Assembly: GCA_046541015.1 (NCBI GenBank) | Contig: JBKHEA010000002.1 | Coordinates: 62,001-126,000, forward strand | Reading direction: 5' to 3' | Source: Liberiplasma sp046541015 | GTDB taxonomy: Bacteria > Bacillota_I > Bacilli_A > Izemoplasmatales > Izemoplasmataceae | DNA length: 64,000 nucleotides | Part shown: piece after piece, positions 26,708-34,690 of the stretch | Layout of the letters: each line of letters opens with the position of its first letter | Position numbering within the stretch: position 1 is the stretch's first letter | Translations under genes and position numbers: made by a program | The notes under the pieces: generated by a model | The model's database searches: none | Told to the model about the DNA's origin: nothing | Seen by the model: the letters and a program-made list of their open reading frames with translations, nothing else

Positions 26708-26737
26708 AAGCGCTTTTATCATAAGAAAGTGTTTTCA
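26705..26737 (+). promoter_or_regulatory. Tandem cre-like sites upstream of the pgk operon
   Basis: TGAAAGCGCTTTTA (26705-26718) fits the cre consensus at 13 of 14 positions, and AGAAAGTGTTTTCA (26724-26737) at 12 of 14. They begin at the comK stop and lie about 40-70 bp upstream of the TATAAT box at 26775-26780 that should drive pgk, an activating position for CcpA-like proteins. Confidence 0.5.
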
Positions 26738-26832
26738 AGTTGGTTAAATATTAGAAATTTTGATGCTTATTTAGTATAATGTGTATGGTTACAAACGATA
26801 CTATTTTATAATCTAAAAGGAGAATTCATGTT

Positions 26833-28026
26833 ATGGCAAAGAAAACTTTAAAAGATTTAAATGTACAAGGTAAAACTGTCTTAGTTCGTGTGGACTTTAA
26901 TGTGCCTATGGAAGATGGGGTTATTACCGATGATAATCGAATTAGACAAGCCTTACCAACGCTTAAAACCCTTATTGACCAAAACGCAAAAGTTGTGTGC
27001 TTTTCACACCTAGGTCGTATTAAAACCGAAGAAGATAAAGCAAAGAACTCTTTAGAACCAATCGCAAATAAACTTTCAGAATATTTAAAACAAGAAGTAA
27101 TCTTTATTAATGAAACACGTGGTGAACGTTTAGAAGAAGCGATTAAAAATTTAAAAGAAAAAGAAGTATTGATGTTTGAAAATACACGTTTTGAAGATTT
27201 AAACGGAAAACTTGAAAGTAAAAACGACCCTGACCTTGGGGCATACTGGGCATCGCTTGGAGATGTTTTTGTCAATGATGCTTTTGGAACCGCGCACCGC
27301 GCACATGCTTCAAATGTTGGAATTGCCTCAAACATTAAAGAAAGTGCCGCAGGATTACTCCTTGAAAAAGAAATTAAGTTTATCGGTGGCGCAGTTGATC
27401 AACCTGAAAGACCATTTGTGGCGATTTTAGGTGGTGCTAAAGTAAGTGATAAAATTGGTGTCATTAAAAACTTACTCAAAAAAGCTGATTTAATCTTAAT
27501 TGGTGGTGGGATGAGTTACACATTCTTAAAAGCTCAAGGCTTTGAAATTGGTACGAGTTTAGTTGAACTTGATAAAGTAGACTTAGCTAAAGACCTTCTT
27601 GAAGAAGCTGATGGTAAAATCATCTTACCAGTTGATTATAAATTAACTAAAGAATTTTCAAACGATGCAACTATCCGCATAGGACGTTTTGATGAGTTTA
27701 AAAAAGATGAAATGGGTCTAGATATTGGACCAGAAACTTTAAAACGTTATCAAGCGTTACTAAAAGATGCTAAAACGGTCGTGTGGAATGGACCTGTTGG
27801 TGTCTTTGAAATGTCAAACTTTGCCGTAGGAACCATTGGTGTATGTGAAACCTTAGCGCACTTAGAAAATGCAACCACGATTATTGGTGGTGGAGATTCA
27901 GCAAGTGCAGCAATTAACTTAGGGTTTGAATCATCATTTTCTCACATATCAACAGGTGGAGGCGCAAGCTTAGAATACTTAGAAGGTAAGGAACTTCCAG
28001 GGCTTACGTGTTTAGATGAAGTCTAA
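26833..28026 (+). CDS. pgk: Phosphoglycerate kinase
   Basis: A 397-residue glycolytic enzyme making ATP from 1,3-bisphosphoglycerate. Visible: RVDFNVPMEDG, FSHLGRIK, NDAFGTAHRAHAS, AILGGAKVSDKI, GGGMSYTFLKAQG, VWNGPVGVFE and GGGDSASA. First gene of pgk-(XRE/cupin)-HPr-tpiA; its stop overlaps the next start by one base. A TATAAT at 26775-26780 and two cre-like sites lie upstream. Confidence 0.97.
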   Translation: MAKKTLKDLNVQGKTVLVRVDFNVPMEDGVITDDNRIRQALPTLKTLIDQNAKVVCFSHLGRIKTEEDKAKNSLEPIANKLSEYLKQEVIFINETRGERLEEAIKNLKEKEVLMFENTRFEDLNGKLESKNDPDLGAYWASLGDVFVNDAFGTAHRAHASNVGIASNIKESAAGLLLEKEIKFIGGAVDQPERPFVAILGGAKVSDKIGVIKNLLKKADLILIGGGMSYTFLKAQGFEIGTSLVELDKVDLAKDLLEEADGKIILPVDYKLTKEFSNDATIRIGRFDEFKKDEMGLDIGPETLKRYQALLKDAKTVVWNGPVGVFEMSNFAVGTIGVCETLAHLENATTIIGGGDSASAAINLGFESSFSHISTGGGASLEYLEGKELPGLTCLDEV

Positions 28027-28574
28027 TGGATGCTAATGAAATTGGTTCAAAAATTAAAGCCTTGCGTTTAGAAAACGGCTTAACACAAGAAGAACTTGCC
28101 AATCGTTGTGAGCTCACTAAAGGGTTTATTTCTCAAATTGAGCGACACATGACAAGCCCTTCTATTGCAACCTTAACAGACATCTTAGAAGTATTAGGAT
28201 CAACGCTTGGAGAATTCTTTAGTGAAGATAAAGATGATGTTTATGTATTTACGCCTCAAGATTTTTATGAAAAAACAAACGAAACGTTAAAGCATACAAT
28301 TCATTGGATTGTCCCAAATGCTCAAAAATATGAAATGGAGCCAATCATTATCGAACTAGAAGCCGGTGGCGCTAGTTTTGAAGATAAACCCCATTCAGGA
28401 GAAGAGTTTGGGTATGTCCTTGAAGGTGAAATTATATTAAAAGTTGGGAAAAAACGTTATAATATAAAAGCAGGCGATACCTTTTATTATATGACCAACA
28501 AAACGCATGTTATAGAAAATCAATCAAAGAAAAAAGCGGTCGTACTATGGGTTAGTACACCACCAATGTTTTAG
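28026..28574 (+). CDS. XRE-cupin transcriptional regulator
   Basis: A 182-residue protein: an N-terminal XRE helix-turn-helix (about 7-62, with NGLTQEELANRCELTKGFISQIE) and a C-terminal cupin barrel (about 105-178, with HSGEEFGYVLEGEIILKVG and the loop before HVIEN). Such regulators (PuuR/SutR type) sense a small ligand through the cupin. It is locked inside the glycolytic operon, sharing a base with pgk and 14 bp before the HPr gene, so its level would follow glycolytic expression; control of this or another sugar-responsive operon is plausible but unproven. Confidence 0.88.
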   Translation: MDANEIGSKIKALRLENGLTQEELANRCELTKGFISQIERHMTSPSIATLTDILEVLGSTLGEFFSEDKDDVYVFTPQDFYEKTNETLKHTIHWIVPNAQKYEMEPIIIELEAGGASFEDKPHSGEEFGYVLEGEIILKVGKKRYNIKAGDTFYYMTNKTHVIENQSKKKAVVLWVSTPPMF

Positions 28575-28588
28575 AAGGGAGCAACGAT

Positions 28589-28834
28589 ATGAAAAAAGAA
28601 ATTATGATTCAATCAACTGCAGGATTACATGCAGCGCTTGCAAGTAAAGTAGTTCATGCAGCATCACGTTTTGATGCCGATATTCGTCTTATTTACGCAG
28701 ACAAAGTGGTAGATGCAAAATCAATTTTAGGCTTAATGAGTTTAGCGATTCCAAGCGGTGAAAATGTTGTATTAATTGCCGATGGTCCAGAAGCTGATCA
28801 AGTCATTAGTGACATCGAAAAAATATTAGGATAG
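28589..28834 (+). CDS. HPr-family phosphocarrier with altered active site
   Basis: An 81-residue HPr-fold protein. The catalytic loop, normally GLHARPA, reads GLHAALA: His14 (equal to His15 of HPr) is kept, but the Arg17 and Pro18 equivalents are Ala16 and Leu17. The regulatory serine is kept as Ser45 in DAKSILGLMSL. Arg17 helps phosphotransfer from Enzyme I, so sugar transport activity is doubtful, while Ser phosphorylation by HPr kinase and binding to CcpA could remain, like Crh of Bacillus (which lost the His instead). Position between an XRE-cupin gene and tpiA supports a regulatory role. No PTS enzyme is in the window. Confidence 0.85.
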   Translation: MKKEIMIQSTAGLHAALASKVVHAASRFDADIRLIYADKVVDAKSILGLMSLAIPSGENVVLIADGPEADQVISDIEKILG

Positions 28835-28842
28835 GTGATTAG

Positions 28843-29601
28843 ATGAGAAAACCAATGATTGCTGGCAACTGGAAAATGTATAAAACACGTGATGAGGCAC
28901 TTAAATTTATTTACGCAGTCAATATGGAAGTACCAAAAAAAGAATATATCGATACAGTTATTTGTGCCCAAGCACCGGTTTTACGTGATTTAGTTAAACG
29001 CCAAGGAGAAAACTTACGCATTGGTGCACAAAATATTCATGAAGCTACTGAAGGGGCTTATACAGGAGAAGTTAGCGCAGCATTACTTGAAAACATTGGT
29101 GTTGATTATGTAGTAATTGGACACAGTGAGCGTCGTGCTTACTTTAATGAAACTGATAAGTCAGTAAACTTAAAATTACACCAAGCGTTCCGCTTTGGGA
29201 TTACCCCAATTCTTTGTGTTGGCGAAGCCTTAGAAACCAGAGAAGAAGGAACCACAAATGCCTTTGTCAAAGCGCAAGTGACAAAAGCTTTAGAAGGTTT
29301 AAATCCAAACCAAGTAAAAGAAACTGTCATTGCTTATGAACCAATTTGGGCAATTGGCACAGGAAAAACTGCGACAAGTAAACAAGCGAATGAAACGATT
29401 GCTTATATTCGAAGTGTGGTAGAAGAACTTTACTCAAAAGAAGTATCTGAAGCAATGAGAATATTATACGGTGGCAGTGTTAAACCGGAAAATATTGATT
29501 CACTCATGGCTGAACCACATATTGATGGCGCATTAGTTGGTGGGGCTAGTTTAGATTCAAAATCTTACATGGCACTCGTTCATGCAGCCTATAAAAAATA
29601 A
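28843..29601 (+). CDS. tpiA: Triose-phosphate isomerase
   Basis: A 252-residue TIM barrel interconverting the two triose phosphates. Diagnostic residues: AGNWKMYKT with the active Lys, VIGHSERR with the catalytic His, AYEPIWAIGTGKTAT with the catalytic Glu and flexible loop, and YGGSVKPEN. Last gene of the pgk operon, 8 bp after the HPr gene, closed by a strong terminator. Confidence 0.97.
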   Translation: MRKPMIAGNWKMYKTRDEALKFIYAVNMEVPKKEYIDTVICAQAPVLRDLVKRQGENLRIGAQNIHEATEGAYTGEVSAALLENIGVDYVVIGHSERRAYFNETDKSVNLKLHQAFRFGITPILCVGEALETREEGTTNAFVKAQVTKALEGLNPNQVKETVIAYEPIWAIGTGKTATSKQANETIAYIRSVVEELYSKEVSEAMRILYGGSVKPENIDSLMAEPHIDGALVGGASLDSKSYMALVHAAYKK

Positions 29602-29604
29602 ATA

Positions 29605-29640
29605 AAAAAAGGTTCTGATTATTTAATCAGAACCTTTTTT
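29605..29640. terminator. Bidirectional intrinsic terminator
   Basis: A 10-bp stem GGTTCTGATT / AATCAGAACC with ATTT loop, A-run before and T-run after. The stop of the minus-strand gene (from 29623) lies in its loop. Confidence 0.9.
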
Positions 29641-30129
29641 AATGCCTATGGCTTTTTTTGTATAATAGATTTTTCTAAGTAACAAAATCACATGATATAG
29701 TGGTATGAAGAGGATGAAGATGAGCGCATACCCCCACAAGCTTATAGACCCTAATAAGAAAGTTAAAACGGTTATGATAAGACTTAAGATAAGTAATGTT
29801 GTAACCCGTCTTTTATAAAGCATTATACGGTTTTCTAAATCATCATAACGACTAAAAGTCCCTTGTTTACTTTCTTTTCTTAAATATAACCAAGGGAACT
29901 TAAATTTAATGATTGTTTCAGAAGCACTTTTTAATTGTGCTTGAATCACACGTAAATCTTTTTCTTTAACACATTTAATACGGTAAGTGTATTGTTGGGG
30001 TTTGGTCTCTTCAAACAAATAAACAAAACCCTCTTTTAAATAAAGACTCTCACCCTTTATAGCACAATGATTCAAATAGGTTTCTTCTTTATCCTTATCT
30101 AAAAATAATTTTCTTCTCATGATTTTCAT
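29623..30129 (-). CDS. DUF2812-like membrane protein
   Basis: A 168-residue protein: a soluble N-terminal part (1-105) and two membrane segments near the end (about 108-128 and 131-152). The start (EETYLNHCAIKGESLYLKEG then FEETKPQQYTYRI) resembles DUF2812, a domain often paired with PadR regulators in Firmicutes and of unknown function. Family assignment is by eye and moderate. ATG 30129 has GAGGTGATCTT before it. It lies downstream of rpsD, beyond that gene's terminator, with a possible TATACT box of its own. Confidence 0.55.
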   Translation of the reverse strand: MKIMRRKLFLDKDKEETYLNHCAIKGESLYLKEGFVYLFEETKPQQYTYRIKCVKEKDLRVIQAQLKSASETIIKFKFPWLYLRKESKQGTFSRYDDLENRIMLYKRRVTTLLILSLIITVLTFLLGSISLWGYALIFILFIPLYHVILLLRKIYYTKKAIGIKKGSD

Positions 30130-30143
30130 AAGATCACCTCAAG

Positions 30144-30171
30144 TATAAAAAAAGGCGTAATATACGCCTTT
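30144..30171 (-). terminator. Intrinsic terminator of rpsD
   Basis: AAAGGCGTA / TACGCCTTT stem with ATA loop; on the minus strand it is followed by a T-run. Confidence 0.85.
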
Positions 30172-30174
30172 AAA

Positions 30175-30774
30175 TTATCTGTTGTAGTATTCAACAATAA
30201 GATTTTCTTTAATGTCTGATAAAATTTCACTACGTTCTGGGAAACGTGTATAAGTAAATGTGAAATCATTCTCGTTAAATTCAACGAATCCAAGACGTTC
30301 AACATTAGCATCTAAGTTATCTACAATGACAGGAATTTTACGTGAAGCTTCCTTCAAAGTGACTTTGCTGCCAATTGTTACACGGTATGATGGGATATCA
30401 ACTTTTTTACCATCGACTAAGAAATGTCCATGGTTAACTAATTGACGTGCTTGACGACGTGTACGCGCAAAACCTGCACGGAACACTAAATTATCTAAAC
30501 GAGATTCGAGTAAGAATAAGAAATTCTCACCTTGTCTACCAGATAATTTTTTCGCTTCATTGAACGTTTTTTTGAATTGACGTTCATTCACCCCATAAGT
30601 AAAACGTACTTTTTGTTTTTCTTGAAGTTGAACCCCATATTCGCTTAATTTTCCTCTTCTTTGTCCATGTTGTCCAGGTGCATAAGGACGGCGTCCTAAT
30701 TCTTTACCTGTTTCAGTGACAGAGTATTTTAAACGTCTAGAGATTTTCCAACTTGGTCCAGTATATCTACTCAA
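30175..30774 (-). CDS. rpsD: 30S ribosomal protein S4
   Basis: A 199-residue uS4, which binds 16S rRNA early in small-subunit assembly. Typical pieces: SRYTGPSWKISRRL, RRPYAPGQHG, LSEYGVQLQEKQK, YGVNERQF and the S4 RNA-binding domain with LDNLVFRAGFARTRRQARQ and VNHGHFLVDG. The start is TTG 30774: it gives the family's usual N-terminus and has AAGGAGG 7 nt before it; an ATG at 30795 lies upstream of that site. Its long leader suggests autoregulation, as in Bacillus. Confidence 0.96.
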   Translation of the reverse strand: MSRYTGPSWKISRRLKYSVTETGKELGRRPYAPGQHGQRRGKLSEYGVQLQEKQKVRFTYGVNERQFKKTFNEAKKLSGRQGENFLFLLESRLDNLVFRAGFARTRRQARQLVNHGHFLVDGKKVDIPSYRVTIGSKVTLKEASRKIPVIVDNLDANVERLGFVEFNENDFTFTYTRFPERSEILSDIKENLIVEYYNR

Positions 30775-30942
30775 ATGTATTCCTCCTTTTTTCATATTTA
30801 CATGAAAAGCGAGTCATAAAAATCTTAAGGACAGAATAATTTAAACACTTCATCTCGCCAGCAGAGACTACTTTGTAACCTATGATTAGGATTATTCAGT
30901 TAACTCAAGTTCTTTATGTAGCTGCCTTTATTACACATGCGC
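30775..30942 (-). promoter_or_regulatory. rpsD leader, probable S4 autoregulatory RNA
   Basis: About 165 nt lie between promoter and start of rpsD, long for this compact genome. Visible pairing on the minus strand: GCGAG with CTCGC over a distance (30854-30858 region with 30809-30813 region), and TTTCAT / ATGAAA forming a hairpin just before the ribosome binding site. In Bacillus, rpsD is repressed by S4 binding its leader. I infer the same role; I did not match a consensus structure base by base. Confidence 0.5.
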
Positions 30943-30946
30943 AAGA

Positions 30947-30975
30947 ATTATAGCTTAATTAAAGATAATTGTCAA
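30947..30975 (-). promoter_or_regulatory. Consensus sigma-A promoter of rpsD
   Basis: Perfect TTGACA (minus strand, 30970-30975), 17-bp spacer and perfect TATAAT (30947-30952). It overlaps the last codons of the upstream sulfoxide reductase gene. Confidence 0.9.
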
Positions 30976-31441
30976 CCATATACGCTGCAACTTTTTCTAA
31001 TAAAACCTTTTCTTTTTCAGTAAAACGATTTTTATAAGGACTATCAACATCAATCACCCCAAAGAGTTCACCATTTTTAACAATAGGCACAACGATTTCA
31101 CTTTGACTTGCGCTATCGCACGCTATATGATTAGGGAATTGATGGACATCATCAACGATAATGGTTTCTTGATTTTTAGCGCTTAAGCCACATACGCCAT
31201 CTCCTATTTTAATGAGTGTACAAGCAGGTAATCCTTGAAATGGCCCTAAGGTTAAACGATTATTTTCTTTTAAATAAAACCCTACCCAATTAATATTATC
31301 AATAAATACATTCATTAAGGCACTAAGATTAGATAATACAGTGATGAGGGGTTCTTTTTTAGTGATAAAGCCTTCTAAACTTTGGATTAACATGGTGTAA
31401 TTTTGATCTCTACTATCTGAGATCATCGTGCGATCAAACAT
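30959..31441 (-). CDS. msrC: Free methionine-(R)-sulfoxide reductase (GAF domain)
   Basis: A 160-residue GAF-fold enzyme reducing free Met-R-sulfoxide. The core NWVGFYLKENNRLTLGPFQG is followed by Cys74 (LPAC), Cys84 (GVCG) and Cys108 (HIACD); the spacing of 10 and 24 equals that of the catalytic cysteines of the E. coli enzyme (Cys84, Cys94, Cys118). SEIVVP and GVIDVDSP complete the signature. It starts 2 bp after the mscS gene, so the two are cotranscribed. Suggests exposure to oxidants despite anaerobic metabolism. Confidence 0.92.
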   Translation of the reverse strand: MFDRTMISDSRDQNYTMLIQSLEGFITKKEPLITVLSNLSALMNVFIDNINWVGFYLKENNRLTLGPFQGLPACTLIKIGDGVCGLSAKNQETIIVDDVHQFPNHIACDSASQSEIVVPIVKNGELFGVIDVDSPYKNRFTEKEKVLLEKVAAYMVDNYL

Positions 31442-31443
31442 GA

Positions 31444-32496
31444 TTATTCTCCTTTGTCTTTATGATTATGGACAACGATTTGCGGGAATGGAATTTCAAT
31501 GTCATGGGTATCTAAAAGTTCTTTAATGCGCTGACGCATAGCGCGTTCAACACTCCAATGGGTAACACTTTTTGTTTTACAAACAACACGAAGATCAACA
31601 CTACTACTAGATAAATTCATTACCCCTAAAACTCTAGGATCTTCGATCATATCGGGTTGATTTTCTCTTAAGGCTGGTAGTTCTAAACTTAAAAGATCAA
31701 TCGTTTTTTTAATATCTTCTTTATAAGCAATCCCAAAATCAACAACGGCTAAAGATTCTGTTTTAGAAAAATTAGAGACAGGATCAATTTTTCCGTTATT
31801 AAATATTTTAACTTCACCCTTATAGTTTTTTACTTGAGTTGTTTTTAAGCCAATATCAGTAACTTCACCCATAAAGCCATCAATTTCAACAACATCCCCA
31901 ACATCAAAGTGGTGTTCAAATATGATAAAGAACCCACTAATTAAATCATTAATAAATTGTTGTGCACCAAGCCCAACAACTAGCCCTAAAATTCCAAGGC
32001 CAGCTAGCGCTGGAGCAACATTAATTCCCCATAGGGCGAGAATGATTAAAAAACTAACAATCACAATGAAATATTTGATGATACTCAACGTAACTTTTGC
32101 GATGGTTTTTTTACGTCTATAGTCAATGCGTTCTGAACTAGTCAATCGAAATAAACTAATTTTTGTAATCTTTAAAATTCCAAGGCTTGCAAATATCGTT
32201 AGAAGCGTTCCAACGATTCTTGGCATACTTGATTCTAGTGAAAATGATGCTTGAGTCCATAAATTTTCAAGATAGGTTCTTACATTATAGCCCCAGACAT
32301 ATAAAATAATATACATCGCACTAACGATTAAAATAAATAATACCGTATACATAGTGATGACTAATGCTGGTTTTATAAACTCTTTTTTTGATTCAATAAA
32401 GTAGTAATGAATCGTAAAGACTAACAATAAAACGATCACCGTTAAAATGGTTACATACGTTGCTTGTAGTGTACTTACTAAGAAAATCATTTTCAC
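31444..32496 (-). CDS. mscS: MscS-family mechanosensitive channel
   Basis: A 350-residue protein with about five membrane segments (near 8-32, 40-65, 88-108, 130-152, 155-185). The last is the pore helix, rich in Gly and Ala (APALAGLGILGLVVGLGAQ), followed by DLISGFFIIFE and the cytosolic beta domain with VGDVVEIDGFMGEVTDIG and KNYKGEVKIFNNG. Such channels release solutes on osmotic downshift, useful for a cell with weak or no wall. On the minus strand TATACT and GGAGGTGTG lie close before the ATG. Confidence 0.92.
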   Translation of the reverse strand: MKMIFLVSTLQATYVTILTVIVLLLVFTIHYYFIESKKEFIKPALVITMYTVLFILIVSAMYIILYVWGYNVRTYLENLWTQASFSLESSMPRIVGTLLTIFASLGILKITKISLFRLTSSERIDYRRKKTIAKVTLSIIKYFIVIVSFLIILALWGINVAPALAGLGILGLVVGLGAQQFINDLISGFFIIFEHHFDVGDVVEIDGFMGEVTDIGLKTTQVKNYKGEVKIFNNGKIDPVSNFSKTESLAVVDFGIAYKEDIKKTIDLLSLELPALRENQPDMIEDPRVLGVMNLSSSSVDLRVVCKTKSVTHWSVERAMRQRIKELLDTHDIEIPFPQIVVHNHKDKGE

Positions 32497-32621
32497 ACCT
32501 CCATACTAGTATAATGGTATCACAAAGCGCTTAAACTTAAAAGAGTCTAGCATATGTTTTCTTTATCTTATCAAAGAAAAGTTTATATGGTACAATAATA
32601 GTGCTTAAAGGAAGTGAAACC

Positions 32622-33863
32622 ATGAATAAAATGATCTTAATACGCTTTGGTGATAGCACGTTAAAAGGTAAAAATAAAAAGCGTTTTATGGATAAACTTG
32701 TTGCCCATATAGAAAATAAATTAAAACCATTAAATGTTAATTTTAAGCGCGAACATGATCGTCTTTATGCCCGCTATAATCACGAAGTAGAAAAAGAAGT
32801 GATTGCGCGTTTAAAAACAGTAAGCGGGATCCATTCGTTTTCAGTTGTAGAAGAAATTAATCATGACATTAATACTTTAATCGAAAAAACCATAGCACTT
32901 TTAAGTCCATTAAATCATGCAGCTACTTTTAGAATTAAAGTAAAGCGTTCCTATAAGAAATACCCTTTAAATTCCATTGAAATTGCGAAAAAAATTAGTG
33001 CTCAAGTCTTAAAACGTTTTAACCATTTTAAAGTGAACTTAGATGAGGCAGATTTAACTGTTTATTTAGAGATTAGAGAACATTTTGCCTATATTTATTT
33101 AAACCGTATAAAAGGACTAGGCGGTTATCCTGTAGGGATTGCGGGTAAGGGACTACTATTATTATCAGGAGGCTTAGATTCTCCTGTAGCAGGATTTTTG
33201 TCTATGAAACAAGGCGTACAAATAGAAGCTGTTCATTTTGAATCCACCCCATTAACGAGTATCGAGTCAGCTCAAAAGGTGGTTGATATCACAAAAAAAC
33301 TTTCAGTTTATGCTGAAAAAGAAACAATTATTTTACATTTAGTCCCTTTTAAAGCCATGCATGAAGCGATTTTAAATACCGTGCCAAGCCCATATCATAT
33401 TACCATTATGCGACGTATGATGCTTAGGTATGTAGAACGTTTAGCCTTAAAAGATCATACCCCAATCATCATTACAGGCGATAGTATTGGCCAAGTTGCA
33501 TCGCAAACTTTAGATAGCATCAATACCATCAATAAAGTTACCAACCGCCCAATTATTAGACCCTTAGCAACCTACGATAAAGAAGCGATTGTAGCGCTTG
33601 CTAAAGCCATTGATATTTACACTATCTCAATTAGACCCTTTGAAGATTGTTGTAGTATTTATGTCCCCGCGCAACCAGCCATTCACCCAAGGGATTATTA
33701 TGCAAGTCGTTATGAAAAATGGTTTGATTATGATGCCTTACTTGATGCATTGTTAACAAATACCATCGCCTTAAAGATTAATAAAGATACTGATTTAGAT
33801 CTACCAAGTCTAGGTTTTAGTGTTTCTAAAGCTTTAAAGGATTATAAAGGAGTGATTAAATGA
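32622..33863 (+). CDS. thiI: tRNA 4-thiouridine synthetase ThiI
   Basis: A 413-residue protein with a ferredoxin-like region, THUMP domain (about 60-165) and PP-loop ATPase domain (LLLLSGGLDSPVAG, about 177-190). FEDCCSIYVPAQPAIHP near residue 340 fits the conserved Cys region. The C-terminal rhodanese domain of the enterobacterial protein is missing, as in most Gram-positives. It makes s4U8 in tRNA and may supply sulfur for thiazole. Start at ATG 32622 with AAGGAAGTG; a GTG at 32601 in frame lies close to the TACAAT box (32591-32596). Divergent from mscS; overlaps the next gene by 4 bp. Confidence 0.93.
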   Translation: MNKMILIRFGDSTLKGKNKKRFMDKLVAHIENKLKPLNVNFKREHDRLYARYNHEVEKEVIARLKTVSGIHSFSVVEEINHDINTLIEKTIALLSPLNHAATFRIKVKRSYKKYPLNSIEIAKKISAQVLKRFNHFKVNLDEADLTVYLEIREHFAYIYLNRIKGLGGYPVGIAGKGLLLLSGGLDSPVAGFLSMKQGVQIEAVHFESTPLTSIESAQKVVDITKKLSVYAEKETIILHLVPFKAMHEAILNTVPSPYHITIMRRMMLRYVERLALKDHTPIIITGDSIGQVASQTLDSINTINKVTNRPIIRPLATYDKEAIVALAKAIDIYTISIRPFEDCCSIYVPAQPAIHPRDYYASRYEKWFDYDALLDALLTNTIALKINKDTDLDLPSLGFSVSKALKDYKGVIK

Positions 33864-34579
33864 TTACAAGTGTCGATAACCCAACCATTAAATCTCTTGC
33901 AAAACTTCAACAAAAAAAATACCGCGAACAAGAAAATGCTTTTATTATTGAAGGCGAACATCTCGTTGAAACCGCACAAAAAAATGGTTACGTAAAATCG
34001 GTTTACGCTATAGAACCCTTTAAAAAATATCCTTATGCTACCCTTGTAAGTAGTCATGTTATGAAAAAAATCACAGACGCAAAAAATCCTCCAAAGATTA
34101 TTGCGCTATGTGATAAATTAAAAGAAAAACCATTATCTAAAAAAGTTTTAATTTTAGAACACATCCAAGACCCAGGGAATCTAGGAACCCTTTTAAGAAG
34201 TGCGTTAGCGTTTGGCTTTAATACAGTGATTATCGATGAATGTACTGATTTATATAGTCCTAAAGTATTAAGAAGCACACAGGGCGCTATTTTCGATTTA
34301 TCGATCCGCTTTATGTCCACCCTAGAGTTTATAAAAAACCATAAAGATTATACGATTTATGCGACCCATGTAAAAACGAAAAAAACCCCGTTAAATAAAC
34401 CGCTTGACAAACTTGCGCTCATTTTAGGTAATGAAGGTCACGGGGTAAAAGAAGAAACTTTAAATCAAAGTGATATCATCATCAGTATTCCTACCGCAAA
34501 AGTCGATTCACTTAATGTTGCGATCGCTGGTAGCATCATCATGCATGCTTTAAGCGACGACCCATTCATATCAAAGTAA
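33860..34579 (+). CDS. TrmH/SpoU-family RNA 2'-O-methyltransferase
   Basis: A 239-residue SPOUT methyltransferase with an N-terminal substrate-binding domain (KYREQENAFIIEGEHLVETA) and the three SpoU motifs: QDPGNLGTLLRSALAFG (I), ALILGNEGHGV (II), IPTAKVDSLNVAIAGSI (III). It modifies rRNA or tRNA 2'-OH groups; the exact site is not known from sequence. Overlaps thiI by 4 bp and ends at a terminator. Confidence 0.9.
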   Translation: MITSVDNPTIKSLAKLQQKKYREQENAFIIEGEHLVETAQKNGYVKSVYAIEPFKKYPYATLVSSHVMKKITDAKNPPKIIALCDKLKEKPLSKKVLILEHIQDPGNLGTLLRSALAFGFNTVIIDECTDLYSPKVLRSTQGAIFDLSIRFMSTLEFIKNHKDYTIYATHVKTKKTPLNKPLDKLALILGNEGHGVKEETLNQSDIIISIPTAKVDSLNVAIAGSIIMHALSDDPFISK

Positions 34580-34586
34580 ATACCTC

Positions 34587-34606
34587 ATCAAGAGGCTTGA
34601 TTTTTT
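34587..34606 (+). terminator. Intrinsic terminator of the thiI-trmH operon
   Basis: ATCAAG / CTTGAT with AGG loop and a T-run. The next operon's -35 box (TTGATT, 34597-34602) lies in its 3' arm. Confidence 0.75.
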
Positions 34607-34625
34607 GATAAGCGTGTGATAAAAT
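34597..34625 (+). promoter_or_regulatory. Promoter of the rimP-nusA-infB operon
   Basis: TTGATT (34597-34602), 17-bp spacer and TAAAAT (34620-34625). Confidence 0.6.
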
Positions 34626-34646
34626 TATCATGCATATGTGTTAGAG

Positions 34647-34671
34647 GAGTGGGTCGAAACCCGCTCTTTTT
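34647..34671 (+). promoter_or_regulatory. rimP leader hairpin (transcription attenuator)
   Basis: GAGTGGGT (34647-34654), CGAA loop, ACCCGCTC (34659-34666) and TTTTT form an intrinsic terminator about 20 nt before the rimP start and soon after its promoter. A strong G/C hairpin with T-tract at this position is the known rimP leader motif of Firmicutes, thought to regulate the nusA operon by premature termination. The helix has one G-T pair; the tetraloop is CGAA. Confidence 0.75.
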
Positions 34672-34690
34672 AATGACTAAGGAGGAACGT

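Noticed and set aside
30775..30795. ATG start at 30795 for rpsD
   Set aside because: The extra seven residues encode the ribosome binding site itself, and other S4 proteins begin at the SRYTGP segment.
34616..34690. N-terminal extension of rimP
   Set aside because: It reads through the attenuator hairpin and lacks a ribosome site; the family N-terminus begins at 34691.
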